A stretch of 44,037 nt of DNA from positions 1-44,037 of IMG/VR virus record IMGVR_UViG_3300024262_000062; one strand, 5' to 3'. This document shows positions 37,473 through 43,532 of the stretch, piece by piece (position 1 is the stretch's first letter; each line of letters begins with the position of its first letter). A program made the position numbers and the translations under genes. The stretch comes from a virus. The notes beneath the pieces were generated by a model. That model was not told the DNA's origin and made no database searches. It saw nothing but the letters and a program-made list of their open reading frames with translations.

Positions 37473-39455
37473 CTATTCAGTATCAAAATTGTAATCAAAA
37501 GTAGGGTTTCTTTTCGTATTATCAAAAATATTTTTATTTGTCGTATTAATCGTTATGACACCTCCATCATTATTTCGTTGAAACTCGGGCAATCCCTCCA
37601 TTCTTTCTATCTTTTCATCGTCAGCCTTATCGTAAATCTTTTTAGTCGCATCCATATCATGAATCAGCGCCATACCAAATGCCATCACCCTATCCGTATT
37701 CTTTACGCCATAAACGGATAACTCATTCAATAGTTTCAAAAAGTATATATCTTCCCAATGTTTTTTAACGTATTCATCAACAAGCTCTGTTAATAATTTC
37801 TTTTGAAAAGACTTCATATGAATACCATATCTATTTGTCGCTTGTGTCCAAGGACTATCAGCAGAACGTGGTCTTTCTTTTAAATACCTTGTCATTTTGT
37901 GTTGCTGAAAGTATTTAAGGAATCCATCATCGTTATATTCAACTAATATCTGAGAATCATAAAAGATAGCCAACTTCAAACAGTTCTCATAGAACTTCTC
38001 TTTAGAGTATGGTCTATCAGTATAAAAAGCAACTGGTAATTCTCCAATGGTATTCTGAGAAATAAATCTACGATACACACACATAGAGCCAAGTGACCTA
38101 TCTTTTTGGTCTGATGCTTTCTTCTTCATTTCTTCCAAATCATCATCAATATGATATGGATCTACCGCAGATAAATGCGCATTCTTAATTCCAACAAGAG
38201 GTTGTTCTACAATTTCAAATGGAAACAATTCATTGTTATGGTCTTTCTCGTCAACAGAGCCATCATCCAACACAAACTCAGGCATACCACCAAATATTTC
38301 CTTACCCTCTTTAGTCTTAGGCCAATCTAAATTTCCTTTCTGTACTCTTTGAAAATTAGGATTAGTATTGATGTTGGATATTTGTTTATTAATCTTCTCT
38401 AAATCAAATGGAGTTTTACCCGACTTAAAGAAAGCGTGTTCTACTTCCAAAGGGTTTTCCTGTAAGTAGGAATAGTAAGATTGTAAATCTCCCGTAGCTT
38501 TACGTTTTTCTGCCTCAGCCTTAATAAACTTATCAGCTCCAGCTACATCAGATATTCCCGTACTCATATCAAAGAAACTACCAAATACTTTAGATGCTTT
38601 AATGAATACTGGCTTTAGATTAAAGTTAGCAGCATTATAATACATATCCATATAATCATCAGACTCAACCTCCATAGCATTAGAAGTTCCACCAATGATT
38701 GGTGTACCAAAATAAACATCACCTTCTTTAAAACAATCCTCAGAAGATTGATATGAACGCTTCAATTTAAGAAACTCTCCTGCCTCCTCGAATACCATAT
38801 AATTTTGAGATACACCCCTAAACGCATTAGGCTTCTCCATTACTCTGAAATGAATTATTGACTTCATTCCCTTTTCTATCCAAATACCATCCTCTTTCTC
38901 CTTATAGCCAGACATAAAGATTTCTTCATTATTATGAAGTATCTTATTCCTTAGTTGAGGTGGTAACTCATTGTAAGAGAGTAGCATTTTCTTTCTAAAA
39001 TCCTGAACATAATCTTCACGTTGAGCACCTAATCCATTTTCAGAATGAGAATGACAAGTCCATTCGTGTAACAAAATATTTGCATTCATAAAGGAGAATC
39101 CCTTACGTCTTGCTTTTAATACAATAATACCATACCCACCTTTATTATCCTTACCATCACCATATTTAGCCCAATGTACTTCTTGATAGTACTCGTGATC
39201 TTGGTCACGATAAATTGGAGCAATCATAGATTTACGTCTTGCACCAGGAGTTAATCCATGTATTTTCGAGAAATTTAAATAGAAATAGTAGTTGCCCGGA
39301 ATCCAAGAACCACCTGTTGGTTTATAGCCTTCGTTTAATCTTCGCTTTTGTTCTTTCCAAAACGTAAAATATTCAGACGTATTTTTTCTTAACTTATTAT
39401 AATCCTTTAAATTCTTATCGAAAATAACAGGAGAATATTTCTTAGCCTCTATCAT
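37473..39455 (-). CDS. terL: Large terminase subunit (TerL), 660 aa
   Basis: The packaging ATPase/nuclease, 660 residues. A deviant Walker A is seen at about residues 113-121 (LKARRKGFS). Walker B with the catalytic Glu is YMVFEEAG at 219-226, and the coupling motif is FGTPIIGG around 249-256. The C-terminal RNase H-like nuclease has a first acidic residue in SAVDPY (Asp432), a second in LVEYND (Glu507), and likely later Asp residues in TDRVMAFGMALIHD (588-600). This fits a headful or similar terminase that cuts concatemers and drives DNA into the head. The ATG overlaps the stop of the upstream gene by one base, in line with a TerS-TerL operon. Confidence 0.92.
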   Translation of the reverse strand: MIEAKKYSPVIFDKNLKDYNKLRKNTSEYFTFWKEQKRRLNEGYKPTGGSWIPGNYYFYLNFSKIHGLTPGARRKSMIAPIYRDQDHEYYQEVHWAKYGDGKDNKGGYGIIVLKARRKGFSFMNANILLHEWTCHSHSENGLGAQREDYVQDFRKKMLLSYNELPPQLRNKILHNNEEIFMSGYKEKEDGIWIEKGMKSIIHFRVMEKPNAFRGVSQNYMVFEEAGEFLKLKRSYQSSEDCFKEGDVYFGTPIIGGTSNAMEVESDDYMDMYYNAANFNLKPVFIKASKVFGSFFDMSTGISDVAGADKFIKAEAEKRKATGDLQSYYSYLQENPLEVEHAFFKSGKTPFDLEKINKQISNINTNPNFQRVQKGNLDWPKTKEGKEIFGGMPEFVLDDGSVDEKDHNNELFPFEIVEQPLVGIKNAHLSAVDPYHIDDDLEEMKKKASDQKDRSLGSMCVYRRFISQNTIGELPVAFYTDRPYSKEKFYENCLKLAIFYDSQILVEYNDDGFLKYFQQHKMTRYLKERPRSADSPWTQATNRYGIHMKSFQKKLLTELVDEYVKKHWEDIYFLKLLNELSVYGVKNTDRVMAFGMALIHDMDATKKIYDKADDEKIERMEGLPEFQRNNDGGVITINTTNKNIFDNTKRNPTFDYNFDTE

Positions 39456-39997
39456 TACTTACCTATGAGTTGATCTTCTTCAAAGATACTAAAGTCTTCG
39501 GTACCCGTTCCCTTTATAACTACTTCTGATTGTTGATCTTTAAGTATTAGGTCCTTAATCTTATCTCTCGATATAGCAGCTTTTCCCATCTGGTCTTGCA
39601 TCTTACTCATTTCTTCAAGGTTTTTCTCTGTAGGAGTCATTTCTTTATAAACCTTATTCATCTTATACATTTGCTCACCCATCGTATTGTATTGGTCAAT
39701 CAACGGGTCGTATTGTAATTTAAGATATTCCTCAACAGCCTCTCCAACAAGTTTGTCACTAACTCTTGTTGCCTTATCCTTACTATAAATAGAATAAGCT
39801 ACTCTGCTCATTCTTTCTTCCTCAGGCAATCTACGGAAAGGAGATTTGTAATCATACATACCTACTATGTATTTTACCATATTACTACCTAAGTATTTAT
39901 CCTTATAAACTTCCCACATCTTAGGCATCAACGCTATTGAGTTGTCGAGTAAAAACACGTTCCCATCAGTATCGATATTTATAAGTTCATTATACAT
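39455..39997 (-). CDS. Putative small terminase subunit, 180 aa
   Basis: A 180-residue helical protein directly upstream of the terminase gene, overlapping by one base (TAATG). The N-terminal half contains VFLLDNSIALMPKMWEVYKD and YKSPFRRLPEEERMSRVAYS. The C-terminal half is a coiled-coil-like region (YNTMGEQMYKMNKVYKEMTP and EKNLEEMSKMQDQMGKAAIS). Small terminases typically have a DNA-binding N-terminus and an oligomerising coiled coil. Sequence identity with known TerS families is not recognisable by eye, as usual for this fast-evolving protein. The assignment rests on position and architecture. Confidence 0.6.
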   Translation of the reverse strand: MYNELINIDTDGNVFLLDNSIALMPKMWEVYKDKYLGSNMVKYIVGMYDYKSPFRRLPEEERMSRVAYSIYSKDKATRVSDKLVGEAVEEYLKLQYDPLIDQYNTMGEQMYKMNKVYKEMTPTEKNLEEMSKMQDQMGKAAISRDKIKDLILKDQQSEVVIKGTGTEDFSIFEEDQLIGK

Positions 39998-40146
39998 TAA
40001 TACGTAAATTTTGATTTACCTTTTCGGCTTACCGGCTTCATCGTACCCTTTCCTTTGCTTGGGTTCTTTTTTGCTTTTGGTCTTCTTGCTGCTCTATTTT
40101 CTTCTTCTGCAGCTATAGCGAATGCCATTTTTTGATTATTATTCAT
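39997..40146 (-). CDS. Small basic protein, 49 aa
   Basis: A short frame starting at ATG 40144-40146 and stopping at 39997-39999, overlapping the next ATG (TAATG). It encodes 49 residues: a short Asn-rich start (MNNNQKMAFAIAAEEENRAA), then a Lys/Arg-rich part. The tail (RRPKAKKNPSKGKGTMKPVS) is strongly basic. Tight packing in the same operon on both sides supports translation. It could bind DNA or RNA, but nothing more can be said. Confidence 0.6.
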   Translation of the reverse strand: MNNNQKMAFAIAAEEENRAARRPKAKKNPSKGKGTMKPVSRKGKSKFTY

Positions 40147-40147
40147 T

Positions 40148-40369
40148 TTAATTATAAATTAGTTTGTTAATTATTTTATCCACATAAAATTCAAATCGTT
40201 TTCTACGTTCTTTGTCTTCTTCAAGTAAAAACAAATATAAGGCTTGTAATCGAATTGTACCAATTCTTTTTCTGTTACAAGCAAACCAATTTACATCATT
40301 CTTTGGTCGGTAAACGGTCAATCCATCCACACTTAACAAATCATTTCCTAATCTAATTACCATAATCAT
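40148..40369 (-). CDS. Hypothetical protein, 73 aa
   Basis: A 73-residue basic protein: MIMVIRLGNDLLSVDGLTVY, then a KRIGTIRLQALYLFLLEEDK helix and a charged C-terminal helix. It has no known domain. The ATG at 40367-40369 overlaps the TGA of the upstream gene in the ATGA style, which supports the longer start over the internal Met three codons later. The last base lies one base before the next start, so four genes from here to the terminase are continuous. It could be a regulator or packaging accessory; the function is unknown. Confidence 0.6.
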   Translation of the reverse strand: MIMVIRLGNDLLSVDGLTVYRPKNDVNWFACNRKRIGTIRLQALYLFLLEEDKERRKRFEFYVDKIINKLIYN

Positions 40370-40686
40370 TCTTTTTCATTATTAATAAATCTTGGATTGT
40401 AATAATACTCTAAGGAGTCTTTACTATCAGCAATAATTTCTTTATTGATTAATTCATTTAACGCATTATAAACAGATTTGTTCTGTTTAAAACCACACAA
40501 ACCTTTAGCCATAGCAAAATCAAATACAATATAGCCTTTAGTTCTAAAGGAGTATTCTCTTATAAATAAGTACAACTTCATTGCTGTCTTACTTAATTCT
40601 GATATTGTTATTGTTTCTTCCATTCCTAATCTTAATCCAACCTCATCTTTAAACGGATTTTCTTTATAATGTTTGTGAAGCCTCAT
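40366..40686 (-). CDS. Winged-helix-like DNA-binding protein, 106 aa, first gene of the leftward operon
   Basis: A 106-residue protein. After a basic 20-residue N-terminus (MRLHKHYKENPFKDEVGL), the segment ELSKTAMKLYLFIREYSF, the following KGLCGFKQNKSVYNALNELI helix-turn-helix-like part, and the short strand IIADSKDSLEYYYNP look like a winged helix-turn-helix. This type is common in phage and plasmid replication regulators. It lies next to a 10-bp palindrome at 40711-40737, so it may autoregulate both divergent operons. A TACATTTG box ends 4 bases before the ATG, implying a leaderless mRNA. An internal Met at codon 22 (40623) with a TTAGGA-like site is an alternative start. Confidence 0.66.
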   Translation of the reverse strand: MRLHKHYKENPFKDEVGLRLGMEETITISELSKTAMKLYLFIREYSFRTKGYIVFDFAMAKGLCGFKQNKSVYNALNELINKEIIADSKDSLEYYYNPRFINNEKE

Positions 40687-40690
40687 AAGA

Positions 40691-40698
40691 CAAATGTA
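40691..40698 (-). promoter_or_regulatory. Bacteroidetes -7 box (TACATTTG) for the winged-helix operon
   Basis: The minus strand reads TACATTTG, 4 bases before the ATG at 40686. The transcript would start at or very near the A of the start codon. No clear TTG is present at -33, where one arm of the palindrome lies instead. Confidence 0.6.
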
Positions 40699-40710
40699 GA
40701 CATTTATTTT

Positions 40711-40737
40711 AATAAGTGTATTAAAAGTACACTTATT
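40711..40737. promoter_or_regulatory. Putative operator: 10-bp inverted repeat between divergent operons
   Basis: AATAAGTGTA (40711-40720) and TACACTTATT (40728-40737) are perfect inverted copies with a 7-base spacer. The palindrome lies between two divergent -7 boxes, one on each strand, with an arm 4-12 bases from each box. A bound dimer could block or activate both promoters. Confidence 0.65.
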
Positions 40738-40741
40738 TTGC

Positions 40742-40749
40742 TATATTTG
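40742..40749 (+). promoter_or_regulatory. Bacteroidetes -7 box (TATATTTG) for the rightward operon
   Basis: TATATTTG on the plus strand is a full match to TAnnTTTG. The palindrome arm ends 4 bases upstream. The first open codon in the reading frame of the next gene, ATC at 40754, lies 4 bases downstream, the same spacing as between box and ATG on the other side. Confidence 0.6.
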
Positions 40750-40753
40750 CTCT

Positions 40754-41098
40754 ATCGAATTAAAAAGAATATATAAGGAAGGGTATAAGCCGGGTATTTA
40801 TCTTGTAGATTGTACTATTGTTTATTACGCAAAGAAAGATGAAGCTAAATATATCCGATCTACTCGTCCTCAGAAAATAAAAATAATTAAGGAAGCTCGG
40901 GTAAAGTCTACGGTAATGGTTTTAAATGATGAGAATCTTCATCCAACAGAAAGAATGCACGAAAAAGATGTTATACGTTTATGGCGTAGTAGTTCGATAA
41001 AAGGAAAGCGAGAAGATTTTTTTGTAAAGATAACTAACATACAAATACTTAGCGCTCATGGTAAAGTAAACTATAATTTTGATGAAACTAAAGATTAA
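40754..41098 (+). CDS. Hypothetical protein, 114 aa by extended frame; no canonical start codon at its apparent 5' end
   Basis: From ATC at 40754 the frame is open to TAA at 41096-41098, giving 114 residues. The first ATG (40916) would give only 60. The stretch before it reads as a normal protein (KEGYKPGIYLVDCTIVYYA, KIKIIKEARVKSTV), so coding probably begins upstream. No ATG, GTG or TTG is in frame between the promoter and 40916. Candidates are ATC 40754 (leaderless, 4 bases after the box) or an ATA or ATT further in. The C-terminal part has LNDENLHPTERMHEKDVIRL and a strand-rich end. I do not recognise the family. The stop overlaps the next ATG by one base. Confidence 0.55.
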   Translation: MELKRIYKEGYKPGIYLVDCTIVYYAKKDEAKYIRSTRPQKIKIIKEARVKSTVMVLNDENLHPTERMHEKDVIRLWRSSSIKGKREDFFVKITNIQILSAHGKVNYNFDETKD

Positions 41099-41241
41099 TG
41101 ATAGAAGTTCAAAGTAGATTATTAATATTAATAATCATGTTCACAATACTGTCAATAGAAATACATTGGTTCTTAATAGTGTCAATGGTAATAATAATTA
41201 TCTCAATATCATTGGGATATAATAAAAACGATAATTGGTAA
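41098..41241 (+). CDS. Small membrane protein with two hydrophobic segments, 47 aa
   Basis: The ATG at 41098-41100 overlaps the previous stop (TAATG). The frame encodes MIEVQSRLLILIIMFTILSI, then a short polar break (EIHW), a second hydrophobic segment (FLIVSMVIIIISISLGY) and the polar tail NKNDNW. The two segments could form a hairpin of transmembrane helices. A holin-like or membrane-localised accessory role is possible, but nothing in the sequence shows it. The operon position and coupled start support its reality. Confidence 0.6.
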   Translation: MIEVQSRLLILIIMFTILSIEIHWFLIVSMVIIIISISLGYNKNDNW

Positions 41242-41244
41242 ATT

Positions 41245-41553
41245 ATGATAAGTGATAAAACTTTAAAAGATTTAGGATTTCGGAAAGATAAAAACTACAG
41301 AAAAAAAACCAATGGTATATCATCATATAGTTGGTTTTGGGCTCAGATGGAAGTTTTCACAATAGAAAAACATCATTGTGGAGCATACGGTGAAGGTGAA
41401 GATTTTTATCCAACACTAAGAGTTCATTGTATGATTGTGGTTATTGATAATATCGAAAAACTAAATAATGTGATAAAATTATTTGGATTAACAGAAAAAG
41501 AATTTAACGCTTTACAAGAGCGAGAACAAAAACAAATAGATATATGCTTATGA
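41245..41553 (+). CDS. Hypothetical protein, 102 aa
   Basis: A 102-residue soluble protein starting 3 bases after the small membrane gene. The N-terminus is basic (MISDKTLKDLGFRKDKNYRK). A compact middle follows with WFWAQMEVFTIEKHHCGAYG and EDFYPTLRVHCMIVVIDNI, then a helix LNNVIKLFGLTEKEFNALQE. Two His-Cys pairs occur in the middle (HHCG, VHCM). The pattern is not one I recognise. Being in the same operon as a Tad2-like protein it may also act against host defences, but that is guesswork. Confidence 0.6.
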   Translation: MISDKTLKDLGFRKDKNYRKKTNGISSYSWFWAQMEVFTIEKHHCGAYGEGEDFYPTLRVHCMIVVIDNIEKLNNVIKLFGLTEKEFNALQEREQKQIDICL

Positions 41554-41807
41554 AATGGATAGATGTAGAATTTGAATTACCGGAACCAGGTGTAACCGTA
41601 TGGGTTACAGGTGATGGTTTCTTTAATGGATATGAATCAAGTGTTCAACGTTGGGAAAGATGTATAGACCCAGCACATACCGACCACCCCCCTCATTGGT
41701 TTGCTACAAGAGAAATGGAACCTTATGAAGACTTTAAAATTACACACTGGATGCCAATACCTAAAGCACCAAAAAAGAAAAAGACCATTAAGGTCGAAGC
41801 CAAGTAA
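41550..41807 (+). CDS. DUF551-family protein, 85 aa
   Basis: A short protein of the DUF551 type: MKWIDVEFELPEPGVTVWVT at the start, THWMPIPKAPKKKK at the end, and a HWF motif in the middle. The family W-I/V-x-V-x-x-x-L-P...V-x-V start and H-W-M-P-x-P end both match. The family is common in phages and its function is unknown. The start at 41550 overlaps the TGA of the preceding gene (ATGA); an ATG two codons earlier is also possible. Confidence 0.75.
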   Translation: MKWIDVEFELPEPGVTVWVTGDGFFNGYESSVQRWERCIDPAHTDHPPHWFATREMEPYEDFKITHWMPIPKAPKKKKTIKVEAK

Positions 41808-41827
41808 CCAATAAAAATTTATATAGA

Positions 41828-42364
41828 ATGAGTGAAAATAAAATTGCTGCAACAATGATACAGCACATAGGAACTAAATTAGTAAAACGTTCAGCTGAAC
41901 CAATGACTAAAGCTGAATACAATGAATATCGTGGGTGGTCCATGCCAGAATCAGAAGATCCTTCTGAACTTGTATATTTAGTAGAATATGAAGCAGACGA
42001 AAGAAACAAACCAAACCATGATGACCATGCTGGATATATTTCAATGTCTCCTAAATATGTATTTGATGAATCGTATAGACAGTCAGGAAATTTAACTTTT
42101 GGCATGGCTATAGCAGAAGCAAAGAAAGGAAAGAAAATTGCTCGTAGTGGATGGAATGGTAAAAATATGTATGCTGTAATAATGCCTGGCTACCCAGAAG
42201 GTGTTGAGGTTAATGAGGCAACTCAAAAAGCTCACGATATTCCTCAAGGAACTAAATTAGTTTATAGACCATACTTCCAATTATATACAGCTCAAAGTGA
42301 TGTAGCTATGTGGGCTCCAAGTGGTTCAGATGCTTTAGCTGAAGATTGGATAATATTAGAATAA
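41828..42364 (+). CDS. Two-domain phage protein with Tad2-like (DUF2829) anti-Thoeris domain, 178 aa
   Basis: Residues ~89-177 (LTFGMAIAEAKKGKKIARSG and following, NMYAVIMPG, LVYRPYFQL, SDALAEDWIIL) match the Tad2/DUF2829 family, which binds and sequesters cyclic nucleotide-type signals made by Thoeris (and, for some members, CBASS). The characteristic pattern is FGxAI..lk.GK.iaR.GWnGk, followed by a W at the end of the last strand; both are seen. The N-terminal ~85 residues have IGTKLVKRSAEPMTKAEYNE and AGYISMSPKYVFDESYR, a separate conserved domain of phages often fused to Tad2. It is the last gene of the rightward operon before a terminator and probably counters a host abortive defence. 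Confidence 0.82.
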   Translation: MSENKIAATMIQHIGTKLVKRSAEPMTKAEYNEYRGWSMPESEDPSELVYLVEYEADERNKPNHDDHAGYISMSPKYVFDESYRQSGNLTFGMAIAEAKKGKKIARSGWNGKNMYAVIMPGYPEGVEVNEATQKAHDIPQGTKLVYRPYFQLYTAQSDVAMWAPSGSDALAEDWIILE

Positions 42365-42405
42365 AGAAACGATGTAGTTAATAATAAATTCAAATTTTAA
42401 CTAAC

Positions 42406-42439
42406 AAAAAAGCCCCAATCGAAAGAAAGGGGCTTTTTT
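42406..42439 (+). terminator. Intrinsic terminator of the rightward operon
   Basis: AAAAAAGCCCC and GGGGCTTTTTT form an 11-bp stem with a 12-base loop, followed by T residues on the plus strand. By sequence it can act on both strands. Confidence 0.88.
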
Positions 42440-42451
42440 ATAATAACATAT

Positions 42452-42484
42452 AAAAAAACCCCACCATTTCTGATGAGGTTTTTT
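42452..42484 (-). terminator. Intrinsic terminator for the tRNA/minus-strand transcript
   Basis: On the minus strand CCTCATC pairs with GGTGGGG (three G-U or similar wobbles) around a 6-base loop, followed by seven T. It begins within four bases of the tRNA 3' end, so it ends the leftward transcript. Confidence 0.75.
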
Positions 42485-42487
42485 ATG

Positions 42488-42561
42488 TAGCGGGAGATGG
42501 ACTCGAACCATCGACCTTGGAGTTATGAGCCCCACGAGCTAACCAACTGCTCTATCCCACG
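42488..42561 (-). tRNA. tRNA with CAT anticodon, initiator (fMet)-like
   Basis: A complete cloverleaf of 74 bases on the minus strand, with anticodon loop CTCATAA. Features of bacterial initiator tRNA are: unpaired first position (C1 x U72), A11:U24 in the D stem (elongator tRNAs have C11:G24), and an anticodon stem with G29:C41, G30:U40, G31:C39. The D-loop (AGTTGGTTA), T loop (TTCGAGT) and all other stems pair. No CCA is encoded. Elongator Met or Ile2 (CAU) would have C11:G24, so those are less likely. Confidence 0.9.
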
Positions 42562-42573
42562 ATATGTCTTCTT

Positions 42574-42918
42574 TCATTGGCTGCGAACTTTCCTGTCATT
42601 TCGATACCCGGAATTGGGTACCACCAATTTGCCTTTATAATTTTCTATAGAATCCAATCTTAATTGAATAGCCGATAGCTTAGTCGAGCAAGGTCTACAA
42701 AATTCCGTAACCTCTTTAGCTTTCAAGTTAAACATTGCATTGTAATCAGCATTGTAATTAAACATATCCAACTGAGCTTGCTGAATCTCAATCGTATTCC
42801 AACTATCTAATTCTTTTTCTGCGTGACTATTCTGTTCAATAATAGATCCAACAAAGAAACTCAATACCATAAGCATTACAGTAACCACTCCAAAAAATAT
42901 ATCATTAGTCTTAGTCAT
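42574..42918 (-). CDS. Small membrane-anchored protein with a CxxC, 114 aa
   Basis: A 114-residue protein. One hydrophobic segment near the N-terminus (FFGVVTVMLMVLSFFVGSII, about 9-28) is followed by a helical soluble part of about 85 residues with an acidic/Gln-rich helix. A CRPCS (CxxC) lies in the second half, and a basic C-terminus (SGYRNDRKVRSQ) ends the protein. The single-anchor-plus-helix form resembles inner-membrane spanins or other phage envelope proteins, but the evidence is thin. A TACATTTG box lies 4 bases before the ATG. The tRNA lies 12 bases downstream on the same transcript. Confidence 0.66.
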   Translation of the reverse strand: MTKTNDIFFGVVTVMLMVLSFFVGSIIEQNSHAEKELDSWNTIEIQQAQLDMFNYNADYNAMFNLKAKEVTEFCRPCSTKLSAIQLRLDSIENYKGKLVVPNSGYRNDRKVRSQ

Positions 42919-42922
42919 TCAG

Positions 42923-42930
42923 CAAATGTA
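42923..42930 (-). promoter_or_regulatory. Bacteroidetes -7 box (TACATTTG), leaderless arrangement
   Basis: TACATTTG on the minus strand, 4 bases before the ATG at 42918, matches the spacing seen at 40691-40698. No -33 TTG is evident. Confidence 0.55.
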
Positions 42931-42946
42931 ATAAAATATTTTAAAT

Positions 42947-42987
42947 AAAAAACCCCCTACAGATATCAATCATATTAGGGAGTTTTA
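42947..42987 (-). terminator. Intrinsic terminator after the lysine-rich genes
   Basis: On the minus strand CTCCCTA and TAGGGGG form a stem with a 16-base loop followed by T6. It follows the stop at 43024 by about 37 bases and separates that transcript from the 42918 promoter. Confidence 0.8.
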
Positions 42988-43023
42988 AAATCTACAGCAT
43001 TACACTGTTAGAGTATCTTTTAG

Positions 43024-43218
43024 TTATAGTACATTCCTAACCTTTCCCTTACTACGTACAGTGTACTTCTTATTCTTAGTAGTCACAGAACCCTTAATCT
43101 TCTGCTGTCCACTCGGTTTAGTTTTCTGCTTTAAATTATATCCAGCACCAGTACTCTTCTTTTTAACCACACCACTCTTAGTAGTCTTAGTCGTTACTTT
43201 TGGTTTACCTACAGCCAT
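43024..43218 (-). CDS. Lysine-rich small basic protein, 64 aa
   Basis: A 64-residue protein with about 30% Lys, plus Thr, Gly and Val (MAVGKPKVTTKTTKSGVVKK, then KGSVTTKNKKYTVRSKGKVR). It has no hydrophobic core of note. The composition suggests a nucleic-acid-binding or histone H1-like tail protein. The gene lies 2 bases downstream of the other lysine-rich gene, and the two share the start context AAATAGATATGGCT, so they are probably expressed together. Confidence 0.66.
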   Translation of the reverse strand: MAVGKPKVTTKTTKSGVVKKKSTGAGYNLKQKTKPSGQQKIKGSVTTKNKKYTVRSKGKVRNVL

Positions 43219-43220
43219 AT

Positions 43221-43496
43221 CTATTTCTTTTTAAGTTTCTTTCCTGTCATAATATTCTTGCCAGTAGCCTTACCATATCTCTTCGCAGTACTTGTAGCTT
43301 TAGCTAATCTCTTAGCACTCGGAGAATTAGGCTTATACCCTGTAGTTTTAGCAGCCGCAGTAAGATTAACTTTCGCATTACCAATCTCCTTCTTTAATAC
43401 AGCCTTCTTATTCTTAGATGTTAAATACTTATTTGTTCCTGATGCCACCTTCTTCGCAGGAGTAGATGCTTTACTTTTTAATTGTTGCTTAGCCAT
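43221..43496 (-). CDS. Lys/Ala-rich, histone H1-like small protein, 91 aa
   Basis: A 91-residue protein that is almost entirely Lys, Ala, Thr, Gly and Ser (MAKQQLKSKASTPAKKVASG ... TGKKLKKK), ending in a cluster of Lys. It resembles the flexible C-terminal tails of histone H1 and small bacterial DNA-condensing proteins. The start at ATG 43494-43496 is chosen because the alternative upstream start is a TTG within a -7 box (43521-43528). The gene has a 24-base leader and is transcribed with the 64-residue gene. DNA binding or virion packaging of nucleic acid is an inference. Confidence 0.64.
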   Translation of the reverse strand: MAKQQLKSKASTPAKKVASGTNKYLTSKNKKAVLKKEIGNAKVNLTAAAKTTGYKPNSPSAKRLAKATSTAKRYGKATGKNIMTGKKLKKK

Positions 43497-43520
43497 ATCT
43501 ATTTGTTTTAAATTGAATAC

Positions 43521-43528
43521 CAAATGTA
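43521..43528 (-). promoter_or_regulatory. Bacteroidetes -7 box (TACATTTG) upstream of the lysine-rich genes
   Basis: TACATTTG on the minus strand, 24 bases before the ATG at 43496. It has the same box sequence as at 40691-40698 and 42923-42930. No -33 TTG is seen. Confidence 0.5.
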
Positions 43529-43532
43529 ATTA

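Noticed and set aside
41788-42105. 105-residue minus-strand frame
   Set aside because: Lies inside the Tad2-like gene on the other strand, which has a clear family match.
43494-43523. TTG start at 43523 giving 100 residues for the Lys/Ala-rich gene
   Set aside because: The TTG is part of the TACATTTG box; the ATG at 43496 gives a better, conserved start context.
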